This document shows, one piece after another, positions 22,535 to 31,201 of a stretch of DNA of 38,430 nt. A program made the translations under genes and the position numbers. Source of the stretch: an uncultured Collinsella sp. (GTDB taxonomy: Bacteria; Actinomycetota; Coriobacteriia; Coriobacteriales; Coriobacteriaceae); NCBI GenBank assembly GCA_900544725.1, contig UQWK01000016.1:1-38430 (forward strand), read 5' to 3'. Each line of letters begins with the position of its first letter. Position 1 is the first letter of the stretch. A model generated the notes under the pieces. That model made no database searches, was not told where the DNA came from, and saw only the letters and a list, made by a program, of their open reading frames with translations.

Positions 22535-25216
22535 TTACTCTTTCTCCACTGCGCGCATGATCGCCTTGTAAATCTCCATCAGCGGAATGATCAGGAAGGC
22601 AAGGCCCAAGGCGGCGATAACGCCCTTGAGCTCAAGCGTCACGGGGCCAAAGAACATCTCAGCAAGCGTCGGCTGCACGGTCACGATAACCGTCAGCACC
22701 AGCGCCAGCGCGGCCGAAGCCCACAGCCACTTGTTCTGCTTCTTCATGCTAAACAGCGACGCACGACGGCTGCGCATATTGAAGCAGTGGAAAATCTCGA
22801 CCATGTTGAGCGTGATGAACGCCATCATCACGCCTTCCTCGTCGGCATTGCCGGCGATCATATCGGCGATGTGGATGTAGCCCATGTCAAAGTACACGCC
22901 CACAAAGAAGCTCGCCAGCACCAGCACGGTGATGATCAGGCCCTGGACCACGCAGTCCAGGCCCATGTGACCGGCAAAGACGCCGTCCTTGGCGTTGCGC
23001 GGCTTGCGCTTCATGATGTCGCCCTCGGCGTCCTCCATGCCCAGCGCGAGCGCGGGGAAGCAGTCGGTGACCAGGTTCACCCACAGCAGCTGCACCGGCT
23101 GGAAGATGGTAAAGCCGATGAGCGTGGCGATGAACACCGAGAAGACCTCGGCAAGGTTGGCCGAAAGCAGGAACTGGATGACCTTGCGGATGTTGTCGTA
23201 GATGCGACGACCCTCTTCGCAGGCGCCGATGATGGTGGCGAAGTTATCGTCGGCAAGCACCATGTCGGCGACGTTCTTGGTGACGTCGGTGCCAGTGATG
23301 CCCATACCGACGCCGATGTCGGCGCGCTTGATGGACGGGGCGTCGTTGACGCCGTCGCCCGTCATGGCCACGATCTGGTCGCGCGACTTCCAGGCCTCGA
23401 CGATGCGGGTCTTGTGCTCGGGCTGGACGCGAGCGTACACGCCGTAGTCCTCGATGTGCGCGTCGAGCTCCTCGTCGCTCATGCGATCGAGGTCGGCACC
23501 GGTGATAGCCTGGCTGCGATCGGCGACGATGCCCAGCTGCTTGGCGATGGCCACGGCGGTGTCGATGTGGTCGCCCGTGATCATGACGGTGCGGATACCG
23601 GCGTCGTGCGCCTCGCGGATAGCGTCGGCGACCTCGGGGCGGACAGGGTCAATCATTCCGGACAGGCCACAGAAGACCAGGTCGTGCTCGAGCGCAGCGG
23701 GGCTGCAGTCGCTCGGGACCTCGGTGTAGGTGCGGCTTGCCAGCGCCAGTACGCGCAGAGCCTCGTCGGCCATGGCCTTGTTAGCGGCCACGAGCTCGGC
23801 ACGACGCTCCTCGGTCAGGGGGACGACCTTATCGCCCTCGTAGATATGGGTGCACAGGCCGATCACCACGTCGGGCGCGCCCTTGGTGTACTGCTCGTAC
23901 TCGCCGTCCAGGGTCTCGACGACCACGGACATCATCTTACGGCCCGAGTCGAACGGAGCCTCGCCCACGCGCGGGTGCTCGGCAGCCAGGCCAGTAAGAC
24001 CAGCCTTGCCGGCATCGTTGACGAGTGCGCACTCGGTCGGCTCGCCCACGGCCTCGCCCAGCTCCTCGTCCCACTGGGCATCGGAGCACAGCGCCATGCC
24101 GGCCAGGAACTTCTCCTTGGGCGCAGCGAGCTCGTGCTTGACGACGGTCATCTTGTTCTGGGTAAGGGTACCGGTCTTGTCGGAGCAGATGGTCTGTGTG
24201 CAGCCAAGGGTCTCGACGGCGGAAAGCTTACGGATAATCGCCTGGCGCTTGGCCATCTTGGTCACTCCGAGCGAAAGGACGATGGTCACGACGGCGACCA
24301 GGCCCTCGGGGATGGCGGCGACGGCGAGCGAGACGGCAACCATAAAGGTGTCGAGCAGGGCGGTCGGGTCGGTAAGGACGTTGCCCACGCCGTGACGGAT
24401 GATGTCGACGCCAAAGATGACGACGCAGATGACGATAACCATAATGGTAAGGATGCGGCTGAGCTCGGCGAGCTTCACCTGCAGCGGCGTGAGCTCTTCC
24501 TTGGCCTCGGCAAGAGCGCCGGCAATCTTGCCCATCTCGGTGTTCATACCGGTGCCGACCACGACGGCGCGACCGCGACCGTACACCACGGTGGAACCCA
24601 TGTAGCACATGTTCTTGCGGTCGCCGAGCGGCACGTCATCGGTGCCCGCGGCGAGCTCGATCACGTTGGCGTGCTTCTCGACCGGCACGGACTCGCCGGT
24701 CAGCGCGGCTTCCTCAATCTTCATCGTGGCGCTCTCGAGCACGCGGCAGTCGGCCGGGACCGAGTCGCCCGCCTCGAGCATGATCACGTCACCGGGCACG
24801 AGCTCGGCGCTCGGCAGGTGCACGAGCTTGCCGTCGCGCAGCACCTTGGACTGCGCCGCGCTCATTTCCTGCAGGGCCTCGAGGGCCTCCTCGCTCTTGG
24901 CTTCCTGGACCACGCCCAGCACCGAGTTGACGATAACGACGAACATGATAATGGCGACGTCGGCAAAATCGGGCTCGCCCTTGACCATGCCCGTAAGTGC
25001 GCTGATAACGGCGGCAACGATCAGCATGATGACCATGGGGTCGGCCATCTGCTCAAAGAAACGCTTCCATAGCGGCGTCTTCTCGGCTTCCTCGAGCTTG
25101 TTAGGGCCTGTCTTGGCAAGGCGCGACGACGCCTCGTCGTTGCTCAGGCCGAGGTTCTCATCGACACCTTGGTCGCTGAGCACCTCCGCCGCGGCGGACA
25201 GGTATTCCTTTTGCAT
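22535..25216 (-). CDS. Cation-translocating P-type ATPase (Ca2+-type, class II)
   Basis: An 893-aa P2-type pump, probably exporting Ca2+. It has an N-terminal cation-ATPase domain, the TGES dephosphorylation loop, the phosphorylation site CSDKTGTLTQNKMT (D346), the hinge MTGDGVNDAP, M4 with IPEGL and M6 with LLWVNLVTD as in SERCA-like pumps. About ten membrane segments are expected, including the C-terminal cation domain. AGGAGGGG lies seven bases upstream of the ATG and is partly buried in a leader hairpin. The gene stands alone. Substrate assignment to Ca2+ rather than Mn2+ is from the PEGL and N-x-x-TD pattern; it is not certain. Confidence 0.93.
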   Translation of the reverse strand: MQKEYLSAAAEVLSDQGVDENLGLSNDEASSRLAKTGPNKLEEAEKTPLWKRFFEQMADPMVIMLIVAAVISALTGMVKGEPDFADVAIIMFVVIVNSVLGVVQEAKSEEALEALQEMSAAQSKVLRDGKLVHLPSAELVPGDVIMLEAGDSVPADCRVLESATMKIEEAALTGESVPVEKHANVIELAAGTDDVPLGDRKNMCYMGSTVVYGRGRAVVVGTGMNTEMGKIAGALAEAKEELTPLQVKLAELSRILTIMVIVICVVIFGVDIIRHGVGNVLTDPTALLDTFMVAVSLAVAAIPEGLVAVVTIVLSLGVTKMAKRQAIIRKLSAVETLGCTQTICSDKTGTLTQNKMTVVKHELAAPKEKFLAGMALCSDAQWDEELGEAVGEPTECALVNDAGKAGLTGLAAEHPRVGEAPFDSGRKMMSVVVETLDGEYEQYTKGAPDVVIGLCTHIYEGDKVVPLTEERRAELVAANKAMADEALRVLALASRTYTEVPSDCSPAALEHDLVFCGLSGMIDPVRPEVADAIREAHDAGIRTVMITGDHIDTAVAIAKQLGIVADRSQAITGADLDRMSDEELDAHIEDYGVYARVQPEHKTRIVEAWKSRDQIVAMTGDGVNDAPSIKRADIGVGMGITGTDVTKNVADMVLADDNFATIIGACEEGRRIYDNIRKVIQFLLSANLAEVFSVFIATLIGFTIFQPVQLLWVNLVTDCFPALALGMEDAEGDIMKRKPRNAKDGVFAGHMGLDCVVQGLIITVLVLASFFVGVYFDMGYIHIADMIAGNADEEGVMMAFITLNMVEIFHCFNMRSRRASLFSMKKQNKWLWASAALALVLTVIVTVQPTLAEMFFGPVTLELKGVIAALGLAFLIIPLMEIYKAIMRAVEKE

Positions 25217-25225
25217 ATAGAGTCC

Positions 25226-25327
25226 CCTCCTGGGATTCGGGCCACTCAGCAGATTGATGCCCGATCATAATTCCCAGGAGAAGGGCAAGGGCTCATCAAG
25301 GCTGCCGTGCTGAGCGGCAGTTGATAG
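25226..25327 (-). promoter_or_regulatory. Structured leader (kissing-loop candidate riboswitch) of the P-type ATPase
   Basis: On the minus strand hairpin 1 has stem CTGCCG/CGGCAG (25320-25315, 25307-25302) with loop CTCAGCA, closed by ATCAA/TTGAT (25325-25321, 25299-25295). Hairpin 2 has TCCTGGGA/TCCCAGGA (25279-25272, 25235-25228) plus TCGGGC/GCCCGA (25264-25259, 25242-25237), and its 16-base loop contains TGCTGAG, the exact complement of loop 1. The 3' arm of hairpin 2 includes AGGA of the Shine-Dalgarno. Loop 2 also holds ATCAA, which could pair with TTGAT instead of the hairpin 1 closing stem. No match to yybP-ykoY, M-box or NiCo consensus was found by eye. Confidence 0.6.
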
Positions 25328-25428
25328 TGGAGCTATGGTACCCCAAAGCGACGCGTCTAGCCAAAACATTCCATCTGGAAACACGGCACAGGCGCAACGG
25401 TGCAGACAGTGTGATGCTCAAGATTGAT

Positions 25429-25594
25429 AAAACGTTTTTTCTTCGGCGCATCATCGAACTAAAATATCGCCCAGATAGCAGCGGTTAGAACGGTTGGTAA
25501 AATTTTTGCATATACCGTTTTTCCGCAAAAAATGAACTTCTAATTCGGCATACGGTCGATTTTTTGGGGTATTCGGTCGGCATTTCGTTATAAT
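25429..25594 (+). promoter_or_regulatory. Upstream region of pyk: promoter and operator-like palindrome
   Basis: The 441-base gap between the divergent ATPase and pyk genes becomes A/T-rich toward pyk. TATAAT (25589-25594) lies about 65 bases before the pyk start and is a good -10; no convincing -35 is seen at 17 bases, although the related stretches TTCGGCATACGGTCG and TATTCGGTCGGCA lie upstream. AAAACGTTTT (25429-25438) is a perfect palindrome with a central CG, as in LacI-family operators. The leader of the ATPase occupies the left end of the gap. No gene is seen. Confidence 0.45.
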
Positions 25595-25657
25595 CATCTC
25601 AGTTTTATTTCTTATGGTTTATCTATCAGCGCAAGACGATGTCAGATGGAGGTCTGA

Positions 25658-27118
25658 ATGTACAAGCGCACCAAGATTGTATGCACCATGGGTCCCGCCT
25701 GCGATAGCGACGAGACCATCCGCGAGATGATCAAGGCGGGCATGAACGTCGCCCGTTTTAACTTCTCGCACGGCTCCTACGACGAGCACCACGGTCGCAT
25801 CGAGCGCGTCCGCCGTATTTCCAAGGAGCTCGGCATGCCCGTCGGCATCCTGCTCGACACCAAGGGCCCCGAGGTCCGCACCGGCCTTTTGGTCGACGGC
25901 AAGAAGGTTGCCGTCAAGACCGGCGACAAGATCGTCGTCACCGCTCAGCCCACGTCCGAGGATTTCCACGGCACCGCTGAGCACATCTCCCTCGACTACC
26001 TGGCTCTGCCCTCCGAGGTCGAGAAGGGCTCCCTCATCCTGATCGATGACGGCCTGGTTGCCCTCGAGGTCGAGTCCGTCGACGGCCAGGACATGACCTG
26101 CGTCGTCAAGAACGACGGCCTGATTGGCGAGCGCAAGGGCGTCAACATGCCCAACGTCAACATCTCGCTGCCCGCCATCACCGAGCGCGATCGTCAGGAC
26201 ATCCTCTTTGGCCTGACCGAGAACATCGACTACATCGCCGCTTCCTTCATCCGTGACGGCGAGTCCGTCCGCGGCATCCGCGAGCTTTGCCGCGAGAACG
26301 GTGGCGAGCACGTGACGATCTTCCCGAAGATCGAGTGCGCCCTGGGCGTCGAGAACTTCGACGAGATCCTCGAGGCTTCCGACGGCATCATGGTCGCCCG
26401 TGGCGACCTGGGCATCGAGATCAAGCCCGAGCTCGTTCCGCACATCCAGAAGGAGATCATCGCCAAGTGCAACGCGGCCTATAAGCCCGTTATCACCGCT
26501 ACGCAGATGCTCGACTCCATGCAGCAGAACCCGCGTCCGACGCGCGCCGAGGTTGCCGACGTTGCTAACGCCATTTACGACGGCACCGACGCCGTTATGC
26601 TTTCCGGCGAGTCCGCTGCCGGCAAGTACCCGGTCGAGGCCGTCAAGATGCAGGCCAGCATCGCTCTCGAGACCGAGAAGTACCTCCCGGCTCACGCTCC
26701 GCTCGAGGTTCCGGCCGATGCTCACGGCACCCGCGTTGTCAACAACGTTGTAGGTATGTCCGCTGTGAACATGGCCACCACCGTTGGCGCCAAGTGCATC
26801 ACCGTGCCGACGACCACCGGTCGTACCGCTCGCTTGATCTCGCACTTCCGTCCCAACATGCCGATCTGCGCGTTCTCCCGCCACGAGTGGGCCGTCCAGC
26901 AGATGATCATGTACTGGGGCGTTATCCCGCACCAGGCAGAGATTACCCAGGGCACCGTCAACGGCACGATCGTCAAGGCAATCGAGACCGCTAAGGAGCT
27001 CGGCTACGTCGAGACCGGCGATTTGACCGTCGCTACCGCCGGCGATCCCCGCATGAGCGTCCAGCTCGAGGACAAGGTCTCCTCGACCAACGTCGCTTAC
27101 GTCGCTCAGGTGCGTTAA
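25658..27118 (+). CDS. pyk: Pyruvate kinase
   Basis: Glycolytic enzyme that transfers phosphate from phosphoenolpyruvate to ADP. The N-terminus TKIVCTMGPACDSDETIREMIKAGMNVARFNFSHG is typical; the active-site region IEGHARFP-like block is present as FPKIECALGVENFDEIL with MVARGDLGIEI, followed by ITATQMLDSM, and the C domain shows TTTGRTARLIS. The length is 486 aa. GGAGG lies eight bases before the ATG. It is monocistronic, with its own promoter-like sequence and strong terminator. Codon usage is more biased toward C-ending codons than neighbours, consistent with high expression. Confidence 0.97.
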   Translation: MYKRTKIVCTMGPACDSDETIREMIKAGMNVARFNFSHGSYDEHHGRIERVRRISKELGMPVGILLDTKGPEVRTGLLVDGKKVAVKTGDKIVVTAQPTSEDFHGTAEHISLDYLALPSEVEKGSLILIDDGLVALEVESVDGQDMTCVVKNDGLIGERKGVNMPNVNISLPAITERDRQDILFGLTENIDYIAASFIRDGESVRGIRELCRENGGEHVTIFPKIECALGVENFDEILEASDGIMVARGDLGIEIKPELVPHIQKEIIAKCNAAYKPVITATQMLDSMQQNPRPTRAEVADVANAIYDGTDAVMLSGESAAGKYPVEAVKMQASIALETEKYLPAHAPLEVPADAHGTRVVNNVVGMSAVNMATTVGAKCITVPTTTGRTARLISHFRPNMPICAFSRHEWAVQQMIMYWGVIPHQAEITQGTVNGTIVKAIETAKELGYVETGDLTVATAGDPRMSVQLEDKVSSTNVAYVAQVR

Positions 27119-27147
27119 GTCGTACTTGCAAGCATGTTTGCATTGCA

Positions 27148-27184
27148 AAGGGCCCGGAAGGCTTTGCCTTCCGGGCCCTTTTTT
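27148..27184 (+). terminator. Terminator of pyk
   Basis: A perfect 15-bp stem (AAGGGCCCGGAAGGC at 27148-27162, reverse complement at 27166-27180) with a TTT loop and a run of six T (27179-27184), 30 bases past the stop. Confidence 0.95.
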
Positions 27185-27345
27185 CTGTGCGCCGATGCCT
27201 ACCGCACGGCATGACACGCACCTATTTCTTTACCAAAAGCGCGAAATCCACCCTTCGAGGCCCAAAACGAGCGTTCCCAGCATCAGTAGCGTCCGCCCGG
27301 TGGCAAACCCACACCCCAACCGAGGCTGCTAAATCGTTTTAGCAT

Positions 27346-27518
27346 GGTCCAAATCGACCGCGTTTTCGGAAGTATGCGGCAAATTCTGAAACCTCCGAGC
27401 ACACCCTGTTTTTTCGCAACAAAATGCCTGATAAACTAGCCTCAAAAGCCAGGCCTGCTCACAGGGTTTAGATTTTGCCGCATACTTCCGAATTGACACT
27501 GGCATCGCACGGTCCAAA
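27346..27518. repeat. Inverted-repeat element upstream of the nuclease-like gene
   Basis: Perfect 18-base arms TCGGAAGTATGCGGCAAA (27366-27383) and its complement (27474-27491) enclose 90 bases that contain a nested 7-bp pair ACCCTGT/ACAGGGT (27403-27409, 27461-27467) and the palindrome CAGGCCTG (27450-27457). The octamer GGTCCAAA flanks the pair on both sides (27346-27353, 27511-27518), like a target-site duplication. It fills most of the gap between pyk and the nuclease-like gene; a hairpin TGCTAAA/TTTAGCA (27327-27344) lies just before it. The rest of the gap, 27185-27326, shows nothing notable. Confidence 0.65.
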
Positions 27519-27543
27519 AGCATATTTCGACCAGGAGGACGTC

Positions 27544-28617
27544 ATGGACCTGACGATATGCGGTCAATCCGCTTTTTACTATCACCGTATCCCGCCGCAG
27601 GTATTAGGCCTTTACCCCGCCATTAGCCTTGGCAATATGGATCGCAGATGTTGCGGCCTCGGAAGTCATGCAGTTGTAAAAGACCTGCTTCACACACCGC
27701 TTCACAGGCTAGTATTCACTCGGGCACAATCCGGGTCGCGAAGCCTGTTTAAATCGCACCTCCTGACCCAAGAGCCACCTCCTGGGTCGTTTAGGCAGAC
27801 TGAGCATGGATTTGATGTCACGTCGCCCGAGTTTACGCTGCTCAACCTTGCTACGAAGGTCTCACGCAACCAGTTACTCATGGCTTGCTACGAGATGTGC
27901 GGCTCCTTTGCAGTGTTTAAGCCCTGCGAGCGAACGCAGCAACAACTCGATGAATCTATTTCGCTTAAGCTCATTCCACCCAACTGCGGCTGGGAGCGAG
28001 TTAACGACACCAAGGGCAATGACACCAACCTGTGGAAGCGCCAACCGCTCCTCAGCGCGGCGGATATCGCCGCATTCGCTAAGCAGGCCGCAGGCCTGCG
28101 CGGCGTTAAGCAGCTCCGCTGGGCGGCCGAGCACATGACGGGGCAGACTGCCTCGCCCTTCGAAGTACAGACCTCCATGCTTGTCTCGCTCCCCCGTGAC
28201 GAGGGCGGCATGGGCATCAACATCACAAACAACGTGCGCATCCCACTCAGCGACGCCGCGCGCTCACTGTATGACAAAACCTGCTGCTACGCCGATGTCC
28301 TCATCGAGAGCAACACCGACAGCATGGGCGTCATCTTGGAATGCCAAGGCCGATCCGCCCATGACAGCGAAACCGCAAGTCTCTCCGATGCCGAGCGCAC
28401 CACCGCCCTCACAAGCATGGGCTATGACGTTATCCAGATAACCTATGAGCAAATCAAGGACACGAAGAGCTTTAACAACATCGCCGAGCTCATCCATAAA
28501 AAGGCGGGGCTTCCCTACATCCCAAAGACCGATCAGGAACGCACCGCCGCAGAAAACCTTCGACGGGAGCTATTGGTCGATTGGAATGAGCTGTTCGCCG
28601 TCAAGCCGGCCAGCTAG
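27544..28617 (+). CDS. AbiEi/DUF559-like protein with possible PD-(D/E)xK nuclease domain
   Basis: A 357-aa protein I cannot name. The start at 27544 has AGGAGG six bases upstream. The middle part GFDVTSPEFTLLNLA (89-103) is like the TSPERTLLDLA segment of AbiEi-type antitoxins. The C-terminal half follows the DUF559/Vsr-like fold: SPFEVQ (E207), YADVLIE (D251), ILECQGR (E267-x-Q269), H273, SDAER (282-286), then GYDVIQITYEQI (293-304), giving a plausible E-D-ExQ nuclease site. A typical N-terminal winged helix is not evident. Codon use is less biased than in neighbours, which suggests accessory origin. It ends in a three-base convergent overlap with the next gene. Nuclease activity is inference. 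Confidence 0.75.
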   Translation: MDLTICGQSAFYYHRIPPQVLGLYPAISLGNMDRRCCGLGSHAVVKDLLHTPLHRLVFTRAQSGSRSLFKSHLLTQEPPPGSFRQTEHGFDVTSPEFTLLNLATKVSRNQLLMACYEMCGSFAVFKPCERTQQQLDESISLKLIPPNCGWERVNDTKGNDTNLWKRQPLLSAADIAAFAKQAAGLRGVKQLRWAAEHMTGQTASPFEVQTSMLVSLPRDEGGMGINITNNVRIPLSDAARSLYDKTCCYADVLIESNTDSMGVILECQGRSAHDSETASLSDAERTTALTSMGYDVIQITYEQIKDTKSFNNIAELIHKKAGLPYIPKTDQERTAAENLRRELLVDWNELFAVKPAS

Positions 28618-29462
28618 CAGCTAGCGATCAGGGGGACTGCGGGAACGTCAGAAGCAGCAACGCGAGCCGCAAAGCCTGCCTCGGTTAGCTCGATGACCTC
28701 GGTAAACGTTGCATCGAAAAACTCCTCGGTTAGCAGGCGATACGGCGGATGATCGGGCTCGCCGGGGTTTTCGCGCACAATCTCGTGCATGACGCCGATG
28801 GTCTTGAGCACATATTCCTTATGGATGGGATACTGCCCAAAACGCGTCGCAGCGGTATACAGGCGATCGGTCGCACGCGGAATCGAAACAATGCCGAGCG
28901 TCTTGCCAAACCAGTCAAAGTCGCCTTGCTTTTTAATGCGGAACTCCTCACACGGCTTGCCGCCGTGCGCCTCCAGGTACTGATTCACGCGCGTATTCCA
29001 TACGGTATCGGCCACCAGATGCGACCAGACGCCCAGCGTCAAATCGAGCAGCGACTGCGCCACATCTTCGGACGCAAGCGAGAACTCGCAGGCGCCGGGA
29101 CCGGCAACCGGCTCGGCATCCTTGTAGCGCTGGGGATAGTGCACGCGGTTCAGTCGCTCGCGTTCCTCGATAATCGAGGTCGCCACGGCCGGCGCACCGG
29201 TGGGCGAACTTTTAAGCAACGGTGCCACATAGGTATCCCAGAACTCATGCTCACGCGGCTTAGGGATGGGCTCAGGCTTGGCAAAGTGCGTAATGCGGTA
29301 CGGGATGGGATCGGCGATGCCAGGGACCATATAGCCCACGAAGATATCCGGAACCACGCAGCCAAACAAAAAGGCATTGCGGTCGCGCACGCTCTTGGCA
29401 AGCGCACCGGTGCGCTCCAGCAAACGCTCCGTCTGAGCGATATGAATGTTCCAGCTTGGCAT
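28614..29462 (-). CDS. Zinc-dependent phospholipase C family protein
   Basis: A 282-aa protein of the zinc-dependent phospholipase C/S1-P1 nuclease-like family (PF00882-type), many of which are uncharacterised in Gram-positive bacteria. Family signs are the N-terminal PSWNIHIAQ, FLFGCVVPDIFVGY, ITHFAKPEP and LTLGVWSHLVADTVWN, which supply the His/Asp metal ligands. No signal peptide is seen, so it may be cytoplasmic and not a toxin-like secreted lipase. The ATG at 29462 is preferred, with GGGGGTGG upstream. Substrate unknown. Its stop overlaps that of the convergent nuclease-like gene. Confidence 0.8.
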   Translation of the reverse strand: MPSWNIHIAQTERLLERTGALAKSVRDRNAFLFGCVVPDIFVGYMVPGIADPIPYRITHFAKPEPIPKPREHEFWDTYVAPLLKSSPTGAPAVATSIIEERERLNRVHYPQRYKDAEPVAGPGACEFSLASEDVAQSLLDLTLGVWSHLVADTVWNTRVNQYLEAHGGKPCEEFRIKKQGDFDWFGKTLGIVSIPRATDRLYTAATRFGQYPIHKEYVLKTIGVMHEIVRENPGEPDHPPYRLLTEEFFDATFTEVIELTEAGFAARVAASDVPAVPLIASC

Positions 29463-29541
29463 AGCCACCCCCATAAAAACCTGGATAACTATACCATCAC
29501 GGCAAAGCCGCGCGGGCGGTTACGCACGCTCTGCGCAGCAA

Positions 29542-30312
29542 CTAGTCCGTAGCACCGCTTTCGGTTCCATACGACGGCGAAGGCGCCTCGACCACATGGT
29601 GATATCGATCGATATAAATTGCACGGGCATCCAGGCGTCGCACCAAATCCTGGTGATGCGTGCTCATCAAGACCGTCTTACCCGCCGCGACGTAGGCCAG
29701 CAAGAAGTTGACCACGATGTCGCATGAATCCTCGTCGAGCCCATTGGTAGGCTCGTCGAGGACCAAGATATCCGGGTTCATCGACACGACGGCGGCCAGC
29801 GCAACGCGCTTCTTTTGCCCGCCCGAGAGCTGATAGGGAGAGGCGTCGGCAAGGTCGGCAACCTGGAACAGCCCCATGGCATCGCGCACGCGGCGCTCGA
29901 GCTCGTCTGCCGGCAACCCCATCTGCGCGGGACCAAAAGCAACTTCCTCGCCCACCGTAGCGCAAAAGAGCTGGGCATCGGCATTCTGGAACACAAAGCC
30001 CACGCGCTGATGAAAACGCTGAGCGGCCGCGGAATCCTTTAGAAACGCCGCATCGATCACGTGCCCGTCAAACAGGTATGCCCCTGCGTCTGCGAGTTCA
30101 AGGCCGTTGATAAGGCGCATAATCGTCGTCTTACCGCAGCCGTTGGGGCCGAGCAGGGCAACGAGTTCGCCACGATCGACCTGCAGCGACACACCATCGA
30201 CAACCGTATGCTCCGCATAGGAGAACACCACGTCGCGCAGCTCAATGAGCGGCGTGACCTCGGCGCCGCCCGCACCGTTCGTGCCCGCCGCACTATTCAT
30301 ATCGATCGTCAA
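29542..30312 (-). CDS. cbiO: ECF-type nickel/cobalt transporter ATP-binding protein
   Basis: A 256-aa ABC ATPase that powers the Cbi/Nik energy-coupling-factor transporter. Walker A LLGPNGCGKTT, Q-loop FVFQNADAQLF, signature YQLSGGQKKRVALAAVVS, Walker B DILVLDEPTNGLD and the switch histidine in LMSTHHQDL are all intact. The reading frame opens with TTG at 30312 behind GGAAGGG; an ATG at 30300 has no ribosome site. It follows cbiQ after 46 bases and ends the operon. Confidence 0.93.
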   Translation of the reverse strand: MTIDMNSAAGTNGAGGAEVTPLIELRDVVFSYAEHTVVDGVSLQVDRGELVALLGPNGCGKTTIMRLINGLELADAGAYLFDGHVIDAAFLKDSAAAQRFHQRVGFVFQNADAQLFCATVGEEVAFGPAQMGLPADELERRVRDAMGLFQVADLADASPYQLSGGQKKRVALAAVVSMNPDILVLDEPTNGLDEDSCDIVVNFLLAYVAAGKTVLMSTHHQDLVRRLDARAIYIDRYHHVVEAPSPSYGTESGATD

Positions 30313-30358
30313 AACGTCGCCCTTCCCTATTTACATCCCCAGCCGGAACCAGCAGCGC

Positions 30359-31201
30359 CTACAGCACGGCGCACAACACTGCCAGCAGAGCCACGCCGGC
30401 CGCATAGACCGCATCGCGCCAGCCAAAGCCGCTCCGCGCGGGCGCCGGATACGCGCCGGCAAAGCCGCGGCAAAGCATAGCCTCGTCCATCGCGCGGCTG
30501 CATTCCATCGCCTTGATAAAGGTCATGCCCATGATACCCGCGATCGAATCGGTACGCGAAAATCCCTCAGGCGCATGGCCAACGCTGCGCAGCATGACCG
30601 ATTCGCACAGATTGTGCGCCGTGCGACCCAGCACCTCGATATGCTTGAGCGCCATATCAAACGTAAAGATAACTTCGTCGGGAAGATGCAGCATCTTGAG
30701 CGCCGCCGACATGCGGCTCCACGTGAGGGTCCACGAAACGCCCAGCACCAGCGACACATTAATGAAGGTCTTGAGCGCAATCTTGAGCATGGCGCCCGTG
30801 GCAGACGCGCCCAGCAGCAGGGCAGGCAGTGCCAGAGCCGCCGCAAGCCCCGTGGCGCCAAGCGCCGGCACAAAGGTTGCCCGCAGCCCACGTACGGGGC
30901 GCACGGCAACGAGCACCAGCGCAATAGCCGCCATCAACATGAGGTACAGCGGGCTTTGCGTCAGACACACGCACAGGACGCAAACGAACATCCCCACCAG
31001 ACGCACCGGAGCCGAAACGCAAGAAAGGGCGCAGTCGACCATCGACCCGCCCTCGTGCGCACCTCCACCCAGGCGAACCCGCTCAAGCAGGCTCGCCAGA
31101 TGCAGGACATTCTTTTGCATCACACGATGCCGAACCCCCGCGGGCTCGTATCGCTCCTCGGCCGCAAGCCAGCTAGGCAGCTCGGCTATTGCCATGAGCA
31201 C
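30359..31201 (-). CDS. cbiQ: ECF-type transporter transmembrane protein CbiQ
   Basis: A 280-aa T-component with several hydrophobic segments (LVGMFVCVLCVCL, LYLMLMAAIALVLVAV, LAAALALPALLLGA, INVSLVLGVSWTL and a C-terminal segment) and the CbiQ/EcfT coupling regions near ALKMLHLPDEVIFTFDMALKHIEVL and AMDEAMLCRGF, the Ala-Arg-Gly-type coupling helices that contact CbiO. The first codon is GTG at 31201 behind AAGGA; an ATG at 31195 is also possible. The start overlaps cbiM by about 29 bases. Confidence 0.9.
   Translation of the reverse strand: MLMAIAELPSWLAAEERYEPAGVRHRVMQKNVLHLASLLERVRLGGGAHEGGSMVDCALSCVSAPVRLVGMFVCVLCVCLTQSPLYLMLMAAIALVLVAVRPVRGLRATFVPALGATGLAAALALPALLLGASATGAMLKIALKTFINVSLVLGVSWTLTWSRMSAALKMLHLPDEVIFTFDMALKHIEVLGRTAHNLCESVMLRSVGHAPEGFSRTDSIAGIMGMTFIKAMECSRAMDEAMLCRGFAGAYPAPARSGFGWRDAVYAAGVALLAVLCAVL

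Noticed and set aside
22511..25072. An 853-codon open frame on the plus strand opposite the P-type ATPase
   Set aside because: It is an exact antisense mirror of a well-identified gene, rich in H, D, V, L and G runs as produced by high third-position G/C; it has no family resemblance.
25226..25327. A yybP-ykoY (Mn2+) riboswitch, often found before P-type cation ATPases
   Set aside because: The conserved L1/L3 sequences and four-way junction of that class are not seen; the kissing-loop layout is different.
25619..27217. A 532-codon frame antisense to pyk
   Set aside because: Runs through the pyk terminator and promoter region and mirrors the enzyme; not credible as a gene.
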